A stretch of DNA of 64,000 nucleotides from Rutstroemia sp. NJR-2017a BVV2. Taxonomy: Eukaryota; Ascomycota; Leotiomycetes; Helotiales; Rutstroemiaceae. Each line of letters opens with the position of its first letter. The first letter of the stretch is position 1. The notes under the pieces were generated by a model. The model was not told the DNA's origin, searched no databases, and worked only from the letters and a program-made list of their open reading frames with translations. The stretch covers positions 124,001 to 188,000 of the forward strand of contig NJPS01000035.1 of NCBI GenBank assembly GCA_002946415.1, written 5' to 3'. Below are positions 1-9,179 of the stretch, in pieces. Both the position numbers and the translations under genes were made by a program.

Positions 1-142
1 AGAATGTTCACAGAGTGTTAGCGATCATTTCACCCATATTACCAGTTTCCATTCTTGTTCCTGAAATTGACGCAAGACATGTCATTCAGTGGGACGCAGT
101 TCATATTATTGAAGTCCCAAGTAAGCAACAAGACACAATCGA

Positions 143-1453
143 TTACTTTGTAGTAGTTTCAGAGGCAGGCCTGCACACTCCAACATCAATCCATGCTTGC
201 TTCACAATTTCTTCGCCTTTCGTCTTAAACAGTCTTTTCGCATGACTTGTCGTCAGTTCCGCCCAGTACTGAATAGTGTGATTGGAGCCTTTTTTGAACT
301 CGTCATCAGTAAGCGCCTCATACCAAATCTTACCAACTGTAGTCCACGAGCAACCGCCAAACTTCAGGGCGGCAAGGTAAAAGGCATGACTTGGGATGCC
401 CGAGTAGACATGAGGGTCATTCGTATTAGGAAGGAGCTGATCCATGGTTTTAGGTGCATACCTTCTGGGATTCTCGCTGGGATCGGCCTGGCGAAAAGTC
501 CTAATATAGCCTTTGGTCCAGTTCTTGATGGCTAGATACTTGGGATTTAATGCATTTGGGCACATGTCCCAGTCGCTCTGGTCAACAGTGAGATTGAGAG
601 CTTTGTGCTTCAGTATCATACCAAAGCAATCGGCAATGGATTCGTTCAAGGCGCCACTTTCAAGCTTGTATTTTTCGTAGTCCGGGTCGGTGATCAAGAC
701 AGCTGTTCCAAGTCCAGCAGTGAATTGTACCAAGCCATGGGTGACTTCATGACCAAGAACTTCAATCTCGTAGAAGCACTCTCGATTGCAGATACCATCT
801 CCTGCCTGTAAAAACCCTTTGAACCTCTCTTGATCCTCTTTCTGATCGCTCAGTTCCAGCATGATCATGCCTTTGCCGTAACCTCCTGTGCCAAAAAGCA
901 TCATATTAGGCCCATCGGGCCCTCCGCACCAGTAAGCATTGTTCATATTTGTGCCGACATAGACTGAAGCCACCATCTCCATGCCGTTGCCATCGAGTGA
1001 ATTTCGATTGAAGTAATGTAAAAGGTTCCACATTTCCTGGAAACCCTGAATACATTTGGAGATTGCTGGAATATCGATTACTTCACTATGTTCTTTGCGG
1101 ACGTCCACTCCAGTAGTTGTGTCGTATAGCGGGCTTCCTGGGAGGGGTGCTCCGTCATGAAGCAAGCCGTCGATTCTGTGGGTTGATGGCATATAGCCAG
1201 ACATGCTGTAAATGCGGCAGCGAAACTGTCCGTCCTTGAAATTGGATTTTGGCGGATTCTCAAATACGTATGGTCTCTCTGTGTCTTCTGAATGTTGTGC
1301 TTGGCTAGTTGCTTGCTTTTGCAAAGATTGGACGACCACGTGAAACTGGGCGTCTTTTTTGTAGATGTGTTCCATGCCAGCTTTCTCATGCTCGGTGGCT
1401 CCCTGGTCATCGGCAACATTGCTAAGAATGGAATGTAGTTGTCCAAAGCACAT
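143..1453 (-). CDS. M4 (protealysin/thermolysin-type) zinc metallopeptidase
   Basis: Single-exon, 436 aa protein, starting at the first ATG of the frame. It is a neutral endopeptidase of the M4 family. The zinc and catalytic motif HEVTH is at residues 235-239, the third zinc ligand and following Asp lie in NESIAD (270-275), and the thermolysin-type transition-state His falls in the DPHVYSGI stretch (His348). The thermolysin-like block NRNSLDGNGM (149-158) is also clear. There is no signal peptide. A short N-terminal region of about 50 residues replaces the long pre-pro segment of secreted thermolysins, which is the protealysin arrangement. It is therefore either cytosolic or exported by a non-classical route (inference). 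M4 enzymes are mainly bacterial and patchy in fungi, so transfer from bacteria is plausible but not shown. All catalytic residues are present and the frame is intact, so it is probably functional. Confidence 0.9.
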   Translation of the reverse strand: MCFGQLHSILSNVADDQGATEHEKAGMEHIYKKDAQFHVVVQSLQKQATSQAQHSEDTERPYVFENPPKSNFKDGQFRCRIYSMSGYMPSTHRIDGLLHDGAPLPGSPLYDTTTGVDVRKEHSEVIDIPAISKCIQGFQEMWNLLHYFNRNSLDGNGMEMVASVYVGTNMNNAYWCGGPDGPNMMLFGTGGYGKGMIMLELSDQKEDQERFKGFLQAGDGICNRECFYEIEVLGHEVTHGLVQFTAGLGTAVLITDPDYEKYKLESGALNESIADCFGMILKHKALNLTVDQSDWDMCPNALNPKYLAIKNWTKGYIRTFRQADPSENPRRYAPKTMDQLLPNTNDPHVYSGIPSHAFYLAALKFGGCSWTTVGKIWYEALTDDEFKKGSNHTIQYWAELTTSHAKRLFKTKGEEIVKQAWIDVGVCRPASETTTK

Positions 1454-1826
1454 GATGTATTGTAGGTCGAGAGATGTTGATCGCTTAAGTTATGCAATGT
1501 CGAGTTGCCGAGCCGCGTGCGGAAACAGAATTGATGAACGTAAAGGCGTGGAGGAATGCCCAACCTTATATATCTCAATAGCCTCTGCCAGCGTTGCCAT
1601 TTTCATTAATTATCCTTGCGCACACTACTGTAATGCAGGCAAGCGAGCCGATCACAGGCAGTACGGAGTATCCCCTTAGCTGTGGTAGGTGTCGGGTTTT
1701 CAGATTTTAAGGTTGCTACAAGCTAATGCAGCTACCCGCGTTTAAGCGAGATCAACCGGCCAATCAAAACACCTCATTTCACCCTCATAAGAACATGAAA
1801 ATCTCTTCAGATCCCCCAATATATCT
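1454..1826. other. Intergenic stretch between M4 peptidase and piggyBac remnant
   Basis: This holds the 5' flank of the peptidase gene, including its TATA box. No coding potential is seen on either strand. I could not recognise a piggyBac terminal inverted repeat or a TTAA target site at the boundary with the transposase remnant. Confidence 0.5.
1567..1573 (-). promoter_or_regulatory. TATA box of the M4 peptidase gene
   Basis: On the minus strand this reads ATATAAG, inside a longer ATATATAAG, about 115 bp upstream of the ATG at 1453. Spacing and composition fit a fungal core promoter. No other site could be assigned. Confidence 0.4.
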
Positions 1827-3405
1827 TCATTTTTCTCTCAAAGGCTCATGCCACAACCTCATACATCCCCTCTTGCCAGTGCAAAGGGGAGTGTTACAAT
1901 TATTACACTTGTATTGAGTCTCATGTCTAGAACTCGACCTCCCATTGGCTGAAGCCAACACCTTAAGTGGGGTTCTCTTCATAGGGCGGTCCTCTTGGTT
2001 CATCCTTTGACACCTCTTGCACCGGGTTACTTTAAGCATCTTAACCTTATTAATTATAAGGCATCTTTTGTCATCTTTACGAGGTCTTTTTCTATACGAA
2101 ATAGTCTCTTTCAAATGCAGCGGAGTGCTCTTAGATGCACGCTTAGTAGCAGCGAGAAGTCCTCGTATAATAGCCTCCCGCCATACAACTTGGGAGCGAA
2201 GATTGCTGTGTTCCTCTTCCCTTAGCCAAATTTGGCCTATTACGTATGTATTTACCAATGCGGTACGTAAGAGCCAGTGCTCAAGAGCTTGCCAGATTCC
2301 TCTCTTTACTCTTCGCAAACCAGAATTCATAGCGCAGAGGTGATCAAAGCCATCTATTGGTCCCATTTGGTAGTTATAGCACTCGAAGATATCGGAAATA
2401 GTAAGGACAACAGTTGCTTCACCTTAAATGGCTTGTGTTTCTCTTCTTCCCTTTTCGTACGCTGCTTTGGGCGAGATCGTAAGCTCTCGACATCGAGCTC
2501 TCCATCCTTGACTGTCGACATCATGAGAGAAGGCTGCTTGCCTTGATCCTTCCATGCAACATGGCAAACAAGGCCACTAGAGGTAGGAAGAGAGATCTTC
2601 GCTCCCCATGGAGGCTTCCCTTTATCCCCCTTCTGGAAATCAAGGACAGGTTGTAGGATGCCAGCGTTTGATCGAGTTGTCCCAGATATTCCAATATTCC
2701 ACGTCTTTCTCATATATTCAAGGAATCTGGTAGACCTGAAGAGATTATAGAGCCATAGGTGATAGGCTCCTGCATTTCCTAGCTTTAGGAGATATTCAGA
2801 TTCCCCTGGTTGAACGAGTTTGCCCATCATCTTAGCCACAACCGCCTGTGTCTTATTCCCCCCTTTTCCAGTCTTAGATCCACCAAGCTCCCAAGGGACT
2901 TGTGTGTCGAGAGGACCCTTTAATTCCCCAGGAGTATGGAAATTCCATACTAAATGGCAATTAGATTGTCCAACTCCCCACACTTTGGCTCCAATTGGGT
3001 TAGGCTTGTTTGGGATATTAACTTTCTCATAAGAGCGACCGTCATATGGGACGATGATTTCGTCCGCTGCAACTGATGATCCAGGTACCCAGATCTTCTT
3101 TGTCATTTCTTGATTATAAGTGTTCAAAGGCTCAAGCTATCTATTAGTAAGCTAAGTTACAATTTAAAAGGGAGAGGGGTGGAAAGAAGTCACATACCCG
3201 GGAGTATAGTGTAGAGTCGTCGTCCCCAATTTCATATCTTATATGGAGCTCGTTGAACCTATCTACACCGAGCCATTCTGCGCAAGGGTGAATTAGCTTA
3301 AGATCTCCCTTCTTCCAGTAGTCGTTAATCTCATTCTCCTTATGTAAAGTCATATAGATACGAGTTGCAAGGTAAAGATACATCTCTTGCGGACACGTGT
3401 CGTAC
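1827..3405 (-). mobile_element. Decayed piggyBac-type transposase (DDE_Tnp_1_7 with C-terminal zinc ribbon)
   Basis: Read on the minus strand. An N-terminal piece (about 3405-3197) has the family block YLYLATRIYMTL and the following NDYWKKG. A likely 60 bp intron (about 3136-3196, GTATGT to AG) joins it to a middle piece with VAADEIIVPYDGRS (first catalytic Asp block), PNKPNPIGAKVW and MSTVKDG. A one-base frameshift near 2420 then separates it from a C-terminal piece with YNYQMGPID, matching the YNxxMGxxD block, and a closing Cys-rich zinc ribbon (CNNCNTPLC...CMRLWH, about 1840-1900). The second catalytic Asp position reads VGQSN, so that Asp seems lost. The remnant abuts alpha-galactosidase sequence, and the 3' end of that gene is missing. 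It is inactive by the frameshift. Assignment to piggyBac rests on the ordered motifs and the zinc ribbon. Confidence 0.72.
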
Positions 3406-4789
3406 CAGTCACTCCCCCATTCAGGTAAATCATCCCTCCATGGTCTCCAACTCTGTCCAACCTGACTTCCCCATTTGTCTACATGAGCATGTCCCCATGG
3501 GTATAAAGAGTATTGTATCGCACGACTATGTGTATCCAGTACCCTGCGCATTCGGTTGTATCGTTCAGTGCTGTTTGAAGTGGAACCAGTCATAGTTATT
3601 AGGTGCCGGAATTCCTGATGTTTCTCCAGCATTACCCGACGACCGATTTTCCTTCGGGGGACCACCTAACCAAAGAGTGGGAAACCACTTGTATTGATCC
3701 CACCACGACTTAGGCACATTGCAGTTTTCATACTTGAGATCTGTCAAACCACATTTAGCAAGATCTAAAATCCAATCTAGGGATATGGAAGTACTTGCAA
3801 TCAACGCCCCATTTAGCAAAAGTAGCTGCGTCTATCTCTTCGTACCCTAGCGACCCTTCATAATTTGCACACGTCAGAGTACCTGTAAAATGTGTTAATA
3901 AGTGGAGATCAATTGCGTTGAGCAACATACCAGCATCGCTTAGGCTGCGCAAACGGAGCTCCGTGGTACTACCACTTAGGTTCAAGGGGATCCGCAGATT
4001 AATCCGTACCGGAGCGGATTTTGGTGATTTCTAAGTAGTACTACTACGGATAATCCACAGAAATCTACACTAGCTCCTGAAATCCGCCGGTTTTTCAAGA
4101 GTTCCAGGTAAAAGTAGGGATTTGACGGCCTAAAAAAAGTATATCCTCAAAAAATTTAAGGTTTGAGCTTCAAACTTAAGGTTTTATACTAATCCTTATA
4201 CTAATCATAAAAGTTATACAGCTACTTATACATTTTTATATATTTTTATATATTTTATATACGGATTTCCAGGATTTCTAATAATCCACGGACTTCTGGA
4301 TAGTAGCTGGATAATCCGTAGATTATTTGTTTTAGACCGGAGCGGATTACCTCCCAAACGGAGCTCCAACGGAGCATAAAAGTAAGGGGCGCCCCTCCGC
4401 GGAGCGGAGCGGATTATTTGTGCGCAGCCTAGCATCGCTGTAGATGCCAAACTTGAGCCCGAGTGCATGCACTGAAGCTGCGGTACCATCAACGCCATTA
4501 GGGAATTTGTTGAAATCTGGGATGATTTCCTTGGTTGTAGCGTTACGACGGAGCGTTATGTCGCTCCAGCAATCATCAATGTTCACGTATTGATAACCTG
4601 CGTCTCTGGGTCCTAAAGAGACCATTAATTCTGCATTCTTTAACACTCCTCCTCAGTAATATTGCATTCATATCCATTCCATGAATTCCAGCCCATTGCT
4701 GGTAGACGCCCTGTCTTGTCATCTTTTGGTGCCCGTGTAAAAACAATGGACACACAGACAAATCCGATAGCAAATAACGAAACAAGCAT
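3405..4789 (-). pseudogene. Broken GH27 alpha-galactosidase
   Basis: An ATG at 4789 begins a hydrophobic signal or anchor segment, followed by the GH27 hallmark LPAMGWNSW. Further blocks in order are [72 protein letters not shown] and GQSWRPWRDDLPEW. Breaks: a one-base loss near 4647 (after NITEEE), a 491 bp hAT MITE inside FGIYSDA, a one-base gain near 3590 (after NNYDW), and replacement of the 3' end by a piggyBac remnant. The catalytic nucleophile block, usually KYDNC, reads KYENC, so Asp is replaced by Glu. Two introns are recognisable, one just after the MITE and one with a GC donor (GCAAGT) before LKYENC. The family hydrolyses terminal alpha-galactosides outside the cell. This copy cannot make a full enzyme. 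Confidence 0.85.
3941..4431. mobile_element. 491 bp non-autonomous hAT-type element (MITE)
   Basis: The left end reads TAGGCTGCGCAAA and the right end TTTGTGCGCAGCCTA, giving imperfect terminal inverted repeats of about 13-15 bp. The element is flanked by a perfect 8 bp target-site duplication, GCATCGCT (3933-3940 and 4432-4439). An 8 bp duplication and TAG-type ends are typical of hAT transposons. There is no coding capacity. The interior has many short copies of AATCCG/CGGATT and GGAGCGG in both orientations near the ends, as expected for subterminal transposase-binding repeats, plus an AT-rich core. It disrupts the FGIYSDA block of the alpha-galactosidase gene. Confidence 0.85.
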
Positions 4790-5222
4790 ATTGATCAATG
4801 AAGATGATTTCTTCCTCGGACCAGATATCTTATCGTCAGGAAGCTGATGATCTAGTTTCTAACGTCAAGTGGGCTTTGAGGGTTATATAGTTCCGGATTT
4901 AGGTTAGTGGATGTTCAGGTCGTGCTATCTCCAAGATTATTATCCGATATATGATTTGACTAACTGGACTCTCTGGATTACTATGAGAGCCTTGACCATT
5001 GTTGCGGAGATTCTCTGTTCCCACGGCCGCCTCCTCTCCTGCTTTTCCCACGTTCGGCTCGCAATGTCGCGAATATACGCTGCGCAAAAGAGAGTGCATT
5101 TCTTCATTACCTATCTAAATACCATAAATAATCATAACATCGTGAACGGGGCTTATCAAGAAAGACTATTACCGTAGGAAAAACAAAAACATCCAACCAC
5201 ATATATAACACGCTGCAAACAT
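4790..5222. other. Spacer between alpha-galactosidase pseudogene and MFS gene
   Basis: This contains the promoter side of the alpha-galactosidase pseudogene, with a TATATAA motif on the minus strand at about 4883-4890, 95 bp upstream of its ATG. It also holds the 3' flank of the MFS gene. No gene is seen. Confidence 0.45.
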
Positions 5223-6785
5223 TCAAAAAACAATATTCAACCCCCATCCCCCTCCATATCCCCTCGCAGCCGTCATAGCCACCGTACTAGCAGTATAACA
5301 GCAGCCTGTAAAAATAATCAACCCCCAGTATGCACCTCCACACGCCTGGATCAGAGCCCCCCCAATCGGAACACCTGTCAAACAGCCAAAACTCACTACA
5401 GAGTAACAAGTCGCATAGTATCTCCCATAATCCTTTGTATCGCACAATTGCGACACACATACAGGTGTTAAACTAATGTTACTCCCAGTACCGAAACCGA
5501 CGACGATAGCGAAGATAATAAGGCCTGGATAGGTATTGCCGAACGGAAGCCAGATAACGAAAACCCCGAACATACTAATAAAGAGAGCAACAAGCAGAGC
5601 ATTAAATCGACCAATTTTATCAGAGATTAGTCCGGGAAGAAAACGTCCGAAAACGGAAGCGGCGCTAAGGATAGGCAGAACTTGGTAGGATAAAGCAGAG
5701 GGAAAACCTTCGTACAGAGCATAGGAGGTAATATAGGTGATAGGTTGGAAGAAGGCCCATTCGAGGAGATAGACTCCGAGGACAGTAAGGGCGAAGGCAG
5801 GTTTGGTCAGAATACGGAGGTCCGGATGGGGGAATTGCGTAGTACGGGGCGGGGGGAGACGAGAACGGATAAGGAGGTTGGCGAGGATGGAGGTGAAGAG
5901 GAGAATAAAGCCTATTACTCGGGTAGCCCAGGCGAACTATTTAGTAGGCGAGTTAGTGGGTTGAATGATAGGAAAAGGGGGTTATAGGTTTACTTACCCC
6001 GATTTTGGGGATGATATCTTCGAGGAGTAGAGGGAAGATTACTCCGCCGAAGGCACCACCAGTAGCTGCTATGCCTGTTGCATTGCCGCGCTTTTTGTTG
6101 AACCAATGCCCTACGGCGGCAATTGAAGGTGTAAATGAGAGAGAACTTGCGATTCCCCCAATAACACTGAATACGACCATCCACTGCCAATATTCTAATC
6201 ATATCAAGTTAGTATTTCCATGTTCTCTCCATTGCCACAGGTAAGGATTTTCCAAAACTTACTATCACAAAATCCAATGACGAAAATCATAATAATATTC
6301 ATAGTACATCCGATCAAGAGGAGCCATTTCGGTCCATACATATCGAATATAGGACCAACGTAGATCCCGCCGAACAGTGTAAAGAATACATAAAGAGAGA
6401 ATATCCATCCGACTTGCGACTCGGAATATGCGGATAGCTGGTTGGCCGATACATATGCTTGGAATGACCCGAGGGAGTTGGAGATGCCGAAACTGGCAAA
6501 CATGCCACACCAGGAGCCGAAAACGACGAGCCAGGCTCGTGTCCCGCCTTCCGGGTAGGTGATGTCGTCGTGGGAATCGGGCTCGTTGAGTTCTTGGGTA
6601 GGTGGTAGGCCGTCAAAGGAGGTGGAGGTGGAGGTGATTTCTTTTTCTTGAACGATAATATGATGGTTCGAGGGGTTATGGTGGATGTTCTTTTCCATGC
6701 CATGATCGGTGGCGACTGTTGCTTCTTCATACATGACGGGTTGGGCATTCGCTTCCCGGCTCTCTCCATTGACTGCCATAATCAT
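5223..6785 (-). CDS. MFS transporter of the monocarboxylate-porter type
   Basis: Three exons (6785-6263, 6194-5998, 5936-5223) joined across introns with GTAAGT donors and AG acceptors give a 477 aa protein. The first ATG is at 6785, with a second at 6779. A soluble N-terminal tail of about 85 residues, Ser/Thr-rich, precedes the YPEGGTRAWLVVFGSW start of the transmembrane core. This start is typical of fungal MCT-like (MCH/riboflavin/monocarboxylate) carriers. Conserved segments include GHWFNKKRGNATGIAATGG and GRFLPGLISDKIGR. About 12 membrane spans are expected. The substrate cannot be told from sequence: related proteins carry monocarboxylates, riboflavin or secondary metabolites. Frame and splice sites are intact, so the gene looks functional. 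It lies alone between two pseudogene areas. Confidence 0.85.
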
Positions 6786-8649
6786 GATATTGTGGTGAAG
6801 AGTGTTGAGAAGAGAAAATACTACTGGATACAAGTCTTCTTATATACTCTAAATTTGAAACTTTTCACATTGATGTCCAAGAGCCCAAAATCAGTCACAT
6901 TCTGAAAACTAGCTTCGAGAGCCCCACGCCTGGTAGGTCTCTCAAATGGGCTCTGAAGTCAAAATCCGTAACTATGAGATTTTGAAGCCTGACACGACTC
7001 AACCCTACCCGCTGGGGCATTAACCACCCACTCCGACATTCCAATGATGTTTAACATTGCGATAGTAAAACAAAATTTGACAGGAAAAGGGAATCAAAAT
7101 TCTTTCCCCGGAGCCAGACCCACACTTCCCTGAACCGAACTAATAACTAATATCTCACCGTCACAGAGATTGGTGGGGCGGTACCGATCACGGAAGGTCT
7201 AGAAGTGTATAATAGGCTATGCGGTCTGGTCTGATTGGTATCTCGGCACTTTAATTATACTACTCGGTATATGAAAACATTGATGAAAGCGTTGCGAATG
7301 AGCACCCTATAGGAGACATAGATGTTGCGATGTTGACCGCGGATTGGAGATAGATTGTGTTGTGTTTATGTTTAGGAAGGGGTGGTCGGTTAGCAAAAAA
7401 TAAGCTCGCACGTGGCTCGCCAGGTAATATTATTCGAAAATGAATTAGCGTAAAGGGTTCGGAGGCTAGATTCCCCGACGGATGGCGCTTACGTTCCAAT
7501 AATGACTTTCACTTACCTTTGTCATCCCATTCAAAACTCTACATGTCAAAGTTAGATAGGACTAACCTAGAATTGTTGTCAAAGTCTCATTTGTTGGATT
7601 CACGCAGACGCGGTAGCGTATCAAGCGTTTAAAAAATGATCGAAATGTGGATACTGAAGATCTTAGGTCATCACCCGGGCATTGTACGGTGAGCATCTAG
7701 AGCCTATTAGTGAAATAATTCTGATCATGTTCGATAGATACCTCGACGCTCAGAATTGCAACGAACTCCTATTCAAAGATGCAAGTCATAGGAACCTGCA
7801 AACATATCTCCATATAAACTATCACCTCGTGGATGGAAAGACCCGCATAAAGTGGTGTAAATAAGTTGTCGAGGCGGTATCGTTTATCCACTCGAAGGAT
7901 ATCGTTCATTCCGACATTCGCTCGGAGAATTTTTAATTTGATAGTTCTGATTCATCTTCGGATCTCTGTTTCTATGTATCTCTATAGTTGTGGTGGATCT
8001 ACACACGGGCATTTAGATGGTGGAAATTTGCCAGACTCTGGTTTCTCTGACCCAAGGAACTCTTGGGAGTCTCTGAAAGCTCTAGACATATTCAGTATTA
8101 GCTCAGTCTGTTTTAATATTATAAATGGGTAGTGAGCATTGGCTGTACAAAGAGGATTCTTCGTTATTCGAATTTGGGCATGAAATAGACGAATACGAAA
8201 CGAAATGCATAGGCTATTTGCGCAACAAAAGTGGCCTCCAGTTTCAAGATAATGTATATCGGACTGACTCAAAGAACTGTAGACTTTTGTTAGAATTAGG
8301 ATGATTAATGTAGTATGGGTAGAAGTCTGGATGCATTAAAGGTCTAGGAATCTGTGAATCTAAGCTACAGAGTTTTATGGTGTGTGGATGACTAAGCACT
8401 TCTGACAGCTTTTCATGCTAGCTACAAAGTTTCCCCACATTATTTCTTTTGTTGGGCCGCCTTGCTTCCTCATTGTCTAACAATAAGCTCATGGATTGCG
8501 ACAGCCAAACGTCCCACAACAAGTTCTCATACTAGCACAAGTTGGACCAAGCAGGATAAAAACTTTCACTCGGATCTATAACTATCGTCAATATTTCTTT
8601 TGGTCCATTTCCTATTCCCCTTTTCTCAAAAACACAATACGTTCCGATA
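6786..8649. other. Intergenic region, 1.9 kb
   Basis: The left end holds the MFS promoter. The remainder has only short open frames with no recognisable domain, splice structure or codon regularity. I see no transposon ends or tandem repeats. Confidence 0.5.
6840..6847 (-). promoter_or_regulatory. TATA box of the MFS gene
   Basis: TATATAAG on the minus strand about 55 bp upstream of the ATG at 6785. The short distance favours the 6785 or 6779 start over any upstream start. Confidence 0.4.
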
Positions 8650-9112
8650 GATTTTTTTTCTTCTGCATTCTTTGCTTCTTCTACAAACCATTTCGCACTT
8701 CCCTTAATACATTCCAGAATTGCAACTTTTAAACTAAAATCGAGTACTCTCTTTGCTTTATCTTCATCGAGAGTGCGTATGATAGTCGTCAGGCGGATCG
8801 CTTCTCTGGTGACACTCGGCTGTCGAATTCCGCAGCTTCATGTCCAGACGATCCACTCGCTGATAATTGTCGTCAGCAATGCAACCCATATAGGAACAAC
8901 CTTGATATCCTCTTTCCTGATTGGAAATCCGACAGCCGCAGAAATCTGTCGTTGGAAATCCCAAAACAACATTCGCTTGTCGTTAGTGATATTGAATGCT
9001 TGACCATCGACGCGGGCTTCAAGAGGTGGGGCTGGCTTTCCATAGGCGCGCACAAGTGCTTGAGCTGCTAAGATCATAGTCCGGACATGTTTGACAGCCG
9101 TGAGTCTCCCTG
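8650..9112 (-). pseudogene. C-terminal fragment of a 3-beta-HSD/sterol 4-alpha-carboxylate dehydrogenase-like gene
   Basis: Minus-strand reading gives AVKHVRTMILAAQALVRA, then VDGQAFNITNDKRMLFWDFQ, then KKEDIKV-like RKEDIKVVPIWVALL and EWIVW. After an in-frame TGA (8838-8840) the frame continues with SVTREAIRLTTIIRTL, EDKAKRVL and GSAKWFVEEAKNAEEKK. This matches the C-terminal half of fungal 3-beta-hydroxysteroid dehydrogenase/isomerase (Erg26-like) proteins. The Rossmann-fold N-terminal half is absent, and ankyrin-gene sequence begins directly upstream. The premature stop and truncation make it a pseudogene. The cellular Erg26 function must be supplied by another locus. Confidence 0.75.
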
Positions 9113-9179
9113 TAGATAGTCTACTTCCATGTTAGTGTTAGACAGAAAAAGATTAAGCGCAAGGCACGTGGCAAATGTA

